DNA of 64,000 nt from Prevotella sp. (lineage in GTDB: Bacteria > Bacteroidota > Bacteroidia > Bacteroidales > Bacteroidaceae), in the NCBI GenBank assembly GCA_017410365.1, contig JAFQQY010000014.1, forward strand, positions 1-64,000, written 5' to 3'. A program made the translations under genes and the position numbers. Shown here piece after piece: positions 1-7,356 of the stretch. The stretch's first letter is position 1; every line of letters begins with the position of its first letter. The notes under the pieces are model-generated. The model searched no databases. It saw only the letters and a program-made list of their open reading frames with translations, and was not told where the DNA came from.

Positions 1-215
1 AATACGTTCCTGACGAAGCGAATTTTTGAGGCAAGCCGATACCGACCGAACCAAACTTTAATTAATCACATTTTCAAAGAACTCTTTGGCAAAGCGGCAT
101 AGCCGTTAGGCCATATATTGAAATTTTAACGAACTATTGTTTTCTATAAACCGTACAAAATTAGTCTTTTTTTGCCGTTTAGCAAAGAAAAACTAACGAA
201 AACTGCACATGAAAG

Positions 216-253
216 GCAAAAACGTGCACAAATCAAAACATTTGTGCACGTTT
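216..253 (-). terminator. hairpin terminator after a small minus-strand ORF
   Basis: Perfect 13-bp inverted repeat with arms AACGTGCACAAAT and its complement around a 6-base loop. Read on the minus strand the stem is followed by five T residues, and it starts three bases after the stop codon of the 44-codon ORF at 256-390. The same stem-loop recurs at 712-741 in the opposite orientation without a T run, so it is also a local repeat. Confidence 0.5.
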
Positions 254-255
254 CA

Positions 256-390
256 TTATCTGCTCAACTCTTCATCTTTCATCGCCACGATATTCATATC
301 GCGCCAATGCTGTGCCTTGCGGTATTTCTCAACCGAGGCGGCTGGCAATTCGGTATTGTCTGTTGAGATGAGTTCAGAAACCTTTGCCAT
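256..390 (-). CDS. small ORF or gene remnant, 44 aa, unknown
   Basis: Starts with ATG and encodes a soluble, charged peptide beginning MAKVSELISTDN and ending MKDEELSR. I recognise no family. Amino-acid composition looks coding rather than random, and an intrinsic-type hairpin follows the stop directly on the same strand. The frame stays open upstream of the ATG for more than 20 codons but becomes proline/serine-rich there, so this may be the 3' end of a decayed gene rather than a complete small gene. Neighbouring DNA is repeat-rich and otherwise gene-free. Confidence 0.3.
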   Translation of the reverse strand: MAKVSELISTDNTELPAASVEKYRKAQHWRDMNIVAMKDEELSR

Positions 391-469
391 AGTGTGCTTG
401 CCAGAGATGGAGAGGCGGAGGGTAGGGCAGAATAAGGGTGAGGCTGGTGAGGCTAAAATTGAAATTTAA

Positions 470-700
470 AAAACACATTACGCGCACGCGCACGCATTTA
501 TAAAAGGCAATTTGGACTTTCTAAAATAAAAAGTTTGCAAACATGCCTCACCAGCCTCACCAGCGTCACCCTCATAAATAAAAAAACACTCATAACTATC
601 TTCATTCGCAATCATTATTTGCATTCACTCATCAACACGTCGTTGTCGTAGAAAATAATCACAGACCAAAACCGCACCACTTTCGAGTCAAAACTGCACA
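470..700. other. gene-free stretch with alternating purine-pyrimidine tract
   Basis: No convincing reading frame. At 478-494 there is an alternating tract (ACGCGCACGCGCACGCA) of the kind that can adopt left-handed DNA. The sequence CTCACCAGCCTCACC occurs here near 545 and, inverted, near 440-455, so the tract lies between two arms of an inverted repeat. Confidence 0.35.
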
Positions 701-711
701 TGGAAGAAAAA

Positions 712-741
712 AACGTGCACAAATGTTTTGATTTGTGCACG
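712..741. repeat. second copy of the 13-bp hairpin
   Basis: Same stem sequence as the hairpin at 221-252, inverted relative to it (loop GTTTTG here, CAAAAC there). Both copies are preceded on the plus strand by a matching AAACTGCACATG motif 9-13 bases upstream, so more than the stem was duplicated. There is no T run, so it is unlikely to terminate by itself. Confidence 0.5.
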
Positions 742-886
742 GATAAATAACCATGTACTTGTATTATGTGATGAACAAGTTACTCCTTAATCTGTTTTAT
801 GTATAGAACATTCGCTTGCTTCTTATATTTGCTTTCTTTTTGCAATAAGGGCGCTTCTAAACAGCTGTCGCAATATCGTTCTAAAA

Positions 887-973
887 CAGTAAGTGGCGCA
901 CTTACTGCCAGTCAGAACGCCAAAAACTGCCAGTCAGAACGCCAAAAACTGTTAGTCAGAACGCCACTTACTG
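887..973 (+). repeat. 87-bp palindrome-ended repeat, copy 1
   Basis: Begins with CAGTAAGTGGCG and ends with its exact reverse complement CGCCACTTACTG, a perfect 12-bp terminal inverted repeat. One end also carries an internal palindrome, CAGTAAGTG/CACTTACTG around a 3-base centre. The interior has about three imperfect copies of a 22-base unit containing CAGAACGCCAAAAACTG. The reverse complement matches 19845-19931 at 84 of 87 positions, and weaker similarity continues about 15 bases beyond one end (GAACGATATT). It carries no reading frame of its own and is probably a non-autonomous dispersed element. Confidence 0.75.
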
Positions 974-1233
974 AATTTAACCCAAATCGGTCATTTAGAT
1001 TTTAGTGCGTTTGTCTTGTTATTTTTGAGAAGATTTTTTATGTGTTCTAAAGGAGTATAGCGGGCTATAGGACTGAAGAGACATGAAAAATATGCCAAAA
1101 AGAATAGACAAGCGTGCAAAAAGTATTTCTTAATATCACATTTACGGCCTAATGATTTGGGTTTAAGTGGTTGGCATGAGAACTTGAAATGTCCCTATAT
1201 CCATGCATCCTTTTCTCTTTTACCCTTTTTAAT

Positions 1234-1265
1234 TTTGGCAGTTTCCGATAGTTTTATTACTTTTG
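1234..1265 (+). promoter_or_regulatory. Bacteroidetes-type promoter for the CE12 esterase
   Basis: TTTG at 1234-1237, 20 bases, then TACTTTTG at 1258-1265: a full match to the -33/-7 consensus. The start codon lies 48 bases downstream of the -7 element. Confidence 0.65.
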
Positions 1266-1313
1266 CAGATTAACAAGGTATGTGAACTTAATTGATTACT
1301 AAAAAATATAATT

Positions 1314-3047
1314 ATGAAAAGACTACTTTCTACTATTGCAATGATGGCAGCCATGAGCACGGCTGCAATGGGACAGGCATTTGACAATCTGCCTATTCCC
1401 GACGAGAACAATGTTGTTGACAACACTCCCGACTCAATAGGCAAGGCGCTGATGTCGAGACCGAAACCGGGAACAACACGCGTGGGCAACAATCCAGTGC
1501 TGTTTCTGATAGGCAACTCAACCATGCGAAACGGTACGAAGGGCGACGGCTCTAACGGACAGTGGGGCTGGGGATATTATGCCAACAAGTATTTTGATGC
1601 AAGAAAGATTTCAGTGGAGAACCAGGCGCTGGGCGGCATGAGCACACGCACGTTCTATACCAAGTTGTGGCCGGCAGTGCGCGAGGCGCTGAAACCGGGC
1701 GACTGGGTGATTATCTCTATAGGACATAATGACGGCGGCCCTATTGACTCAGGTCGTGCTCGCTCGGTGTTGAGAGGAACAGGTCATGACTCAATCAACG
1801 TCACAATCAAGGAAACGGGCGTGAAGGAGACGGTATGGACATACGGAGGTTACATGCGCAAGTATATTGCCGAGTGCCGTGCCAAAGGTGCACATCCGAT
1901 ATTGATGTCGCTGACACCACGCAACGCCTACGATGAGAACGGAAAGACGGTGCGCAAGCAGCAAGGTGCATGGCTTGAAGAGATAAGCAAGGAGCAGAAC
2001 GTGCCATACGTTGACCTGAACGAGATTTCGGGTGCAAAGCTCGACACTTACGGTCCGTGGAAGATGAGTTATCATTTCTATAAAGACAAGATACACACAT
2101 CTAAGTTTGGTGCGGAAATGAACGCCCGCTCGGCTGCTGAAGGACTGATGGCTTGCAGTCATCCGCAGTTGGATGCACTGAAGGCAATGATGATGAACGT
2201 TGAACCGGAGGTGTTCCCATTCAAGCGCGAGAAGGGCAAGCCGGTGGTATTCTTCACTGGCGACTCAACAGTAAAGAACAGCGACCGCGACGAGGACGGC
2301 ATGTGGGGATGGGCATCACAGGCATTCACCGTGTTCGACCAAAGCAAGATTACGCTTGTTAATGCCGGTAGGGCAGGGCGCAGCACACGCACGTTCCTGA
2401 ACGAGGGTTTGTGGGACCGCGTGTATAACGCACTACAGCCGGGCGACTATGTAACAATACAGTTCGGACATAATGACATCAGTCCGATTGCCGACAAGAA
2501 GAAGCGCGGCGTGATACCTTCGGCAAAGGACACATCGAAGGTGTTTAAGTTGGACAACGGCCAGTTTGAACTTATCTACTCTTACGGCTGGTATCTGAAG
2601 AAGTTCATTCAGGACGTGCGTGAAAAGGGTGCTACTCCTATTCTCGTTTCGCTTACTCCACGCAACGAGTGGCCAGGCGGAAAGGCTGAGCGCAGAAACA
2701 ACTCATACGGCAAGTGGCTCAATGAGGTGGTGAAGGAGACTGGTGTGGAGTTTGTTGACATGCACAACATCTCTGCCGACTTCCTTGACAGTCAGTTCGC
2801 AAACGAAAAGGAGTTTAAGAAATATGACGATAAGGCCAAGAAGTATGCAGCCAAGGGCAAGGAAGCCAAGGCTAAGGAGGCTAAGGAAATGGCCCGCAAG
2901 GTTGTAGCTGAATGTAAGAACCAGGCATGGAAGTACTTCAAGAAAGATCATACCCATACAAGCATAGAAGGTGCGCGCATGAATGCACAGAGCTTTGCTA
3001 AGGGATTGAAAGAGAACGGCTCTGAATTGGCGAAGTATTTGAAGTGA
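1314..3047 (+). CDS. secreted two-domain rhamnogalacturonan acetylesterase-like SGNH hydrolase
   Basis: Predicted to remove acetyl groups from pectic rhamnogalacturonan in the periplasm or outside the cell (family CE12, SGNH fold). Residues 1-21 form a signal peptide ending AAMGQA. Two homologous SGNH domains follow, about 60-290 and 305-575. Domain 2 has the full set: GDSTVKN (nucleophile Ser block), GRAGRSTRTF, FGHND and DHTHTSIEGA (His block). Domain 1 has GNSTMRN, GGMSTRTF, IGHND and HTSKFGA, so its first block reads GNS instead of GDS. A Lys/Ala-rich segment near residues 500-530, unusual for the family, interrupts domain 2 before the catalytic His block. At 577 residues the protein is about twice a single-domain enzyme. 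It is monocistronic behind its own promoter, with no sugar-lyase neighbours visible. Confidence 0.85.
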   Translation: MKRLLSTIAMMAAMSTAAMGQAFDNLPIPDENNVVDNTPDSIGKALMSRPKPGTTRVGNNPVLFLIGNSTMRNGTKGDGSNGQWGWGYYANKYFDARKISVENQALGGMSTRTFYTKLWPAVREALKPGDWVIISIGHNDGGPIDSGRARSVLRGTGHDSINVTIKETGVKETVWTYGGYMRKYIAECRAKGAHPILMSLTPRNAYDENGKTVRKQQGAWLEEISKEQNVPYVDLNEISGAKLDTYGPWKMSYHFYKDKIHTSKFGAEMNARSAAEGLMACSHPQLDALKAMMMNVEPEVFPFKREKGKPVVFFTGDSTVKNSDRDEDGMWGWASQAFTVFDQSKITLVNAGRAGRSTRTFLNEGLWDRVYNALQPGDYVTIQFGHNDISPIADKKKRGVIPSAKDTSKVFKLDNGQFELIYSYGWYLKKFIQDVREKGATPILVSLTPRNEWPGGKAERRNNSYGKWLNEVVKETGVEFVDMHNISADFLDSQFANEKEFKKYDDKAKKYAAKGKEAKAKEAKEMARKVVAECKNQAWKYFKKDHTHTSIEGARMNAQSFAKGLKENGSELAKYLK

Positions 3048-3063
3048 GGTTATGAAGTGATTT

Positions 3064-3324
3064 AGAAGTTAAAGAAGTTAAGGAAGTAAAAGAAGTTAAA
3101 GGACGTATGTCCTGAGGTGTTTGGCATAAAATTATGACTTATAGCTTTGAAAATTTGTTGGTTTGGCAAAAAGCCCATAGATTTGTTTTGGAAACATACC
3201 GTATTACTCGAAAATTTCCAGAAGAAGAGAAGTATTGCTTAATATCACAATTCAGACGTGCAGCAATATCAATTGAAGCTAACATCCTTTAACTTCCTTA
3301 ACTTCCATAACTTCTTTAACTTCC
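3064..3324. repeat. 39-bp imperfect inverted repeat enclosing a gene fragment
   Basis: The left arm (3064-3102) is built from AGAAGTTAA-type units and the right arm (3286-3324) from the complementary TTAACTTCC-type units; the two arms pair over most of 39 positions. Between them lies the start of a four-helix-bundle gene. The right arm supplies that gene's stop codon, so the arm boundary and the truncation coincide. The whole unit fits between the CE12 gene and dnaG. Confidence 0.7.
3134..3292 (+). pseudogene. truncated four-helix-bundle (23S rRNA-intervening-sequence-type) protein
   Basis: Encodes 52 residues beginning MTYSFENLLVWQKAH and ending SIEANIL. This is the N-terminal half of the four-helix-bundle family found in 23S rRNA intervening sequences and as scattered chromosomal genes; VWQKAH and the SIxxNIAEG region are family hallmarks. 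Full members are about 115-125 residues, so this one stops inside the SIxxNIAEG motif, where the flanking repeat begins. The function of intact members is unclear; they resemble the Avd proteins of diversity-generating retroelements. No reverse transcriptase or variable repeat is present here. I judge it a non-functional remnant, although a short peptide could still be made. Confidence 0.7.
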
Positions 3325-3335
3325 AAATATAAAAT

Positions 3336-5450
3336 ATGATTGACAGACTGACCGTAGATAAGATAATGGATGCCGCCAACATCGTGGATGTGGTGGGCGA
3401 GTTCGTTAACCTCCGCAAGGCGGGGGTTAACTATAAGGGACTATGCCCGTTCCATGATGACAAGACACCGTCGTTCATGGTGTCGCCGGCAAAGAATATC
3501 TGCCATTGCTTCGCATGCGGAAAGGGCGGAACACCCGTCAGTTTCCTGATGGAGCATGAGCAAATCACTTATCCAGAGGCGCTGCGGTGGCTGGCGAAGA
3601 AATATAATATAGAGATAGAGGAGCGCGAGCTGAGCGACGAGGAACGTCGCGAGCAAAGCGAGCGCGAGAGTATGTTCATAGTCAATGAATGGGCGAAGGA
3701 CTACTTCCACGATATCCTCAATAATGATATTGACGGGCAGGCGATAGGCAAGCAGTATTTCCGTAGCCGAGGCATTCGCGATGATATTATGCGCAAGTTT
3801 GCCTTGGGCTACTCGCCAGCCAAGCGCGATGCCATGTCGACGGCAGCAATAGCAAAGGGATATAAACCGGAGTTCCTGCTGAAGACGGGATTGTGTTATG
3901 AAAGGAATCAAGTTGACAAGTTGACAAGTAAACAAGTTGACAAGTTAAGTGATACTGAAAGCCTCACCCCCAACCCCTCTCCAAAGGGCGAGGGGAGTGG
4001 TAATAATCCCTCATCCCCAAACCCTCATCCCTCAACCCTCATCGACCGCTACGCTGGTCGCGTAATCTTCCCATGGTTTAATGTCAGCGGCAAGGTGGTG
4101 GCTTTCGGCGGGCGACTGCTTGACAGTAGGACGAAGGGCGTGCAGCAGAAGTATGTCAACTCGCCTGACAGCGACATATACCATAAGGAACGCGAACTCT
4201 ACGGACTTTTCCAAGCGAAGAAAGCCATTGTAAAGGAGGATTGTGTGTATATGGTGGAAGGCTATACCGATGTGATAGCAATGCACCAGTGTGGAGTGGA
4301 GAACGTTGTGGCAAACTCTGGTACTGCGCTGAGCATACATCAGGTACACATACTGCATAGGTTTACCAATAATATCGTTTTGCTCTATGATGGCGACGAG
4401 GCAGGTATCAAAGCTGCCATGCGGGGTACCGACATGTTGTTGTCAGAGGGTATGAACGTAAAGGTGCTATTGCTGCCAGACGGTGACGACCCAGACAGTT
4501 TCTCACGCAAGCATAGTGCTGAAGAACTGAAAAGATATATAGAAGAACATCAGACAGACTTCATACAGTTCAAGACCGATTTGCTGCTGAAAGGCGTTAC
4601 CGACCCGATAAAGCGTTCAGAGGCGATAGGCAGTATAGTGAGAAGCGTTTCGGTGATACCGAACCAGATAATAAGAGACACTTATCTGCGCGAATGTTCG
4701 CATAGGCTGCACATGAACGAGCAGACCCTTATCAACACGATGAATAATTATATTCGTAGTGATAAGGAGCAGGAAGCAAAGGATAAAGCACGCGAACAGA
4801 GAGAAGAGGCGCAAGCTAATGTGCAAGAGGGTGCCACCCCTCAACCCTCACCCCTCACTTCTCACTCCTCACTCCTCACTCCTCACTCCTCATCCCTCAT
4901 CTCTCAACCTTCATCCATGGAAGTGGAGCGCATGCTGGTGCAATGCATAGTGAGATATGGCGAGAGAGTGATTATTGAAGGTGTAGAAACAGAAGACGGC
5001 CAAGTGATAAACCTCTCTGTGTCGCAGTATATCGATTACGACCTGTCGCAAGACGGATTGGTGTTCAGTAATGAACTGTACAACCAGATACTGGCAGAGG
5101 CGGTGGAGCATAACTGCGACGAAGGATTTGTGGCAGAGACATATTTTACCAGTCATCCAGACGTGCGAATCAGTCAGTTGGCAGCAACGCTTGCCATCAA
5201 TCATTATCAGTTGAGCAAGAGTCTGCAGATGGAAATGAAGCAAGATACGTTGCGGCAGCAGGTGAACCACTTGATTCTTGATTTCCGCATGGATATAGTT
5301 GAGGGCAGACTGAAGGAAATACAGTTGCAGTTGCGCCAGGTGGGCAACGATATGGACCGCATACGCCAACTGCTGCAAGAACAGAAAGACGTCCAACAGT
5401 TGCGCGACACCATGGCAAGGCGACTGGGCAATGATGTGATTGTTAAGTGA
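3336..5450 (+). CDS. dnaG: DNA primase
   Basis: Synthesises RNA primers at the replication fork with DnaB. The CHC2 zinc finger has Cys37, His40, Cys58 and Cys61 as likely ligands. The catalytic core follows, with the TOPRIM domain about residues 300-375 (MVEGYTDV, then YDGDEAGIKAAMRG carrying the metal-binding acidic residues). The C-terminal part, about 530-704, should bind DnaB helicase. Two proline/serine-rich segments interrupt the protein, about residues 192-235 (contains LTPNPSPKGEG) and 500-527 (contains several LLTPHSS-type units). They match dispersed genomic repeats and are absent from typical primases. Both lie in loops or linkers, so the enzyme is probably functional. The cardiolipin synthase gene follows after 17 bases. 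Confidence 0.95.
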   Translation: MIDRLTVDKIMDAANIVDVVGEFVNLRKAGVNYKGLCPFHDDKTPSFMVSPAKNICHCFACGKGGTPVSFLMEHEQITYPEALRWLAKKYNIEIEERELSDEERREQSERESMFIVNEWAKDYFHDILNNDIDGQAIGKQYFRSRGIRDDIMRKFALGYSPAKRDAMSTAAIAKGYKPEFLLKTGLCYERNQVDKLTSKQVDKLSDTESLTPNPSPKGEGSGNNPSSPNPHPSTLIDRYAGRVIFPWFNVSGKVVAFGGRLLDSRTKGVQQKYVNSPDSDIYHKERELYGLFQAKKAIVKEDCVYMVEGYTDVIAMHQCGVENVVANSGTALSIHQVHILHRFTNNIVLLYDGDEAGIKAAMRGTDMLLSEGMNVKVLLLPDGDDPDSFSRKHSAEELKRYIEEHQTDFIQFKTDLLLKGVTDPIKRSEAIGSIVRSVSVIPNQIIRDTYLRECSHRLHMNEQTLINTMNNYIRSDKEQEAKDKAREQREEAQANVQEGATPQPSPLTSHSSLLTPHSSSLISQPSSMEVERMLVQCIVRYGERVIIEGVETEDGQVINLSVSQYIDYDLSQDGLVFSNELYNQILAEAVEHNCDEGFVAETYFTSHPDVRISQLAATLAINHYQLSKSLQMEMKQDTLRQQVNHLILDFRMDIVEGRLKEIQLQLRQVGNDMDRIRQLLQEQKDVQQLRDTMARRLGNDVIVK
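3908..4040 (+). repeat. in-frame repeat insertion 1 in dnaG
   Basis: AGTTGACAAG is reiterated four times (3910-3947), followed by CCCCTCTCC/AAAGGGCGAGGGG, a GC-rich imperfect palindrome, and then CCCTCATCC-type units. It has no stop codon in the dnaG frame and its length keeps frame. Related GC-rich palindromes occur in mfd (18084-18100 and 18128-18144) and between genes (22518-22672). Confidence 0.7.
4834..4916 (+). repeat. in-frame repeat insertion 2 in dnaG
   Basis: Pyrimidine-rich run of CTCACTCCTCACTC-type units read as Ser/Thr/Pro/Leu. It lies at the junction between the primase catalytic core and the helicase-binding domain, a flexible linker where length change is tolerable. Copy number may vary between strains by slippage. 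Confidence 0.65.
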
Positions 5451-5467
5451 AAAGTGAAGAGTGAAAC

Positions 5468-6892
5468 ATGCCTGAACTGAGTACGATAGGAATAATATTC
5501 TACGAGCTGGTGGTAATAGCTACCATTGTTCACGTATTGATGGACAATAGGCAGCCCGACAGGACTATGGCATGGGCATTGGTGATATTCTTCGTACCGT
5601 TTGTTGGAATCATTCTGTATCTGTTTTTTGGAGTAAACACACGTAAGGATAAGCACATCAGCCGAAGAAGCATGAACCAGCTGACAAAGAGTTCGATGCT
5701 GGAGTTTGTTGAACAGCGCAATCTGAAGGTTGATGACAAGCACAAGCAATTGGTAGACCTTTTTGTCAACCAGAATCTTTCGCTCCCGTTCAAGGATAAC
5801 TACACGGAGATTTTCATTGATGGCGACAGCATGTTTAAGGCCTTTCTTGACGACATAAGAAATGCAAAACATCACATACATATAGATATGTATATTTGGG
5901 AGGCCGACGAGTTGGGAAAGTGCATCGCCGACGCTTTGATAGAGAAAGCCCGACAGGGAGTTGAGGTAAGGGTAATCTACGATGATGTAGGTTGCTGGCG
6001 CGTGCCGAATGCCTTTTTCGATAATATGAGCAGCAACGGTATTCAAGTAGAACCGTTTATGCCTGTTCGTTTCCCGACACTTACACGTAGGGTTAACTAC
6101 CGTAACCATCGCAAGGTGATTGTAGTTGATGGCAGAGTGGGATATATAGGAGGCATGAATATTGCAGACCGCTATGTCAAGGGCACAGCCACGCAAGAAT
6201 GGCGCGACACGATGCTGCGTATAGAAGGAGGAGTGGTATATGGATTGCAGCGCACCTTCCTTGTCGACTGGTATTTCGTTACAGGGAAACTCATAACCGA
6301 CCATGTATATTATCCGCAATTGAACGTGGCGGCACCAAACGATTGTGTGGCTCAGGTAGTTACGAGTAGTCCGGTGTCGGAGTTCCCTGACATTATGCAA
6401 GGCTACGTGCGTATCATTATGGGAGCTAAGCACTATGTGTATATCCAGACCCCATATTTCATGCCAACCGAACCCGTACTCTTTGCCTTGAAGACAGCAG
6501 CATTGGGAGGTATTGATGTTAGGATAATGGTGCCAGAGCGAGGTGATGCCTATTTTGTTGAATGGGCAAGCCGTTCATACCTGCGTGAGGTGGTAGAGGC
6601 AGGAGTGAAAGTCTATCTCTATCGTGCGGGATTCATGCACTCAAAGATGATGGTATGTGACGACTCAATAGTAACCTGTGGTTCCACAAATGTCGACTTC
6701 CGTAGTTTTGAGAACAATTTCGAGGCAAATATATTCTTTTATGACGAACCGACAGCTCTTCGCCATAAGCGCATCTTTCTCGACGACCAGCGCCATTCGT
6801 TGCTGTTGAGTAAGATAAAGAAACGCATGCGTCCGCCTTTCATCATCCATTTCTGGGAAAGCCTCGTCCGTGTGTTCTCGCCATTGATGTAA
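5468..6892 (+). CDS. cls: cardiolipin synthase, phospholipase D family
   Basis: Condenses two phosphatidylglycerol molecules to cardiolipin at the inner membrane. Two N-terminal membrane segments (about residues 5-25 and 33-55) precede two PLD domains. The HKD motifs are His214-Lys216-Asp221 (HRKVIVVDG) and His391-Lys393-Asp398 (HSKMMVCDD), each followed by the expected GGMN or GSTN glycine/asparagine block. The length of 474 residues is normal for the bacterial ClsA type. It starts 17 bases after dnaG and is probably cotranscribed with it. No anomalies seen. Confidence 0.95.
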   Translation: MPELSTIGIIFYELVVIATIVHVLMDNRQPDRTMAWALVIFFVPFVGIILYLFFGVNTRKDKHISRRSMNQLTKSSMLEFVEQRNLKVDDKHKQLVDLFVNQNLSLPFKDNYTEIFIDGDSMFKAFLDDIRNAKHHIHIDMYIWEADELGKCIADALIEKARQGVEVRVIYDDVGCWRVPNAFFDNMSSNGIQVEPFMPVRFPTLTRRVNYRNHRKVIVVDGRVGYIGGMNIADRYVKGTATQEWRDTMLRIEGGVVYGLQRTFLVDWYFVTGKLITDHVYYPQLNVAAPNDCVAQVVTSSPVSEFPDIMQGYVRIIMGAKHYVYIQTPYFMPTEPVLFALKTAALGGIDVRIMVPERGDAYFVEWASRSYLREVVEAGVKVYLYRAGFMHSKMMVCDDSIVTCGSTNVDFRSFENNFEANIFFYDEPTALRHKRIFLDDQRHSLLLSKIKKRMRPPFIIHFWESLVRVFSPLM

Positions 6893-7356
6893 TGCCTTCG
6901 TGTCAGCAAAGAAATGAACAGATGAAAAACACCAACTCTTAAGTTGCAATATATTTTTTTAGTAAAAAACAATTCTTTGTTTCTTTTTTTTATTACTTTT
7001 GCGTAAGAATACCTTAAATTGATTCTTTGAAAGATTTTATTTCCTCAAGTAGTCCCATTAGAAAGAAACTGCAAGAAGAGAAACTGGAGCTGATTAGTAA
7101 AAATGAAGAACTGTATAATGAACTTCAAAAATTCTTATGCTCATCGGCATAATCCTTGCGTGCATAACTTATAAAGACATCGTATTTCATATTCTATTAT
7201 AGATTTATTAGGAATCGCAATACTTATAAATTATTGCAAAGTTAAGAATAATAAATTAAAAATATACGTCATACACAGAAAAAATATGCTAGCAATGATA
7301 GAAATGTTAATGATGACGGCTCTTTTCTTTTGTATCAGTATAAAAAAGATGTGAAT
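6893..7356. other. AT-rich gap with a possible small gene
   Basis: Contains a -7-like TACTTTTG at 6994-7001 without a well-placed -33 partner, the small frame at 7027-7152, and then AT-rich DNA with no recognisable signal up to the WG-repeat gene. Confidence 0.35.
7027..7152 (+). CDS. possible small coiled-coil peptide or gene remnant
   Basis: Opens with TTG and reads 41 residues, including RKKLQEEKLELISKNEELYN, with heptad-like leucines. The frame is closed upstream by TAA at 7015-7017, so no longer ORF exists. A TACTTTTG -7 element lies 26 bases before the TTG. There is no ribosome-binding site or recognised family; it may be a fragment of a lost coiled-coil protein. Confidence 0.22.
   Translation: MKDFISSSSPIRKKLQEEKLELISKNEELYNELQKFLCSSA

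Noticed and set aside
799-1005. 68-codon plus-strand frame containing repeated Gln-Asn-Ala-Lys-Asn-Cys
   Set aside because: The frame runs through the 87-bp repeat; the apparent peptide repeat is the translated 22-base unit. No ribosome-binding site, promoter fit or homology is visible.
3064-3324. Diversity-generating retroelement, because of the Avd-like fragment
   Set aside because: No reverse transcriptase, template repeat or variable repeat is present nearby.
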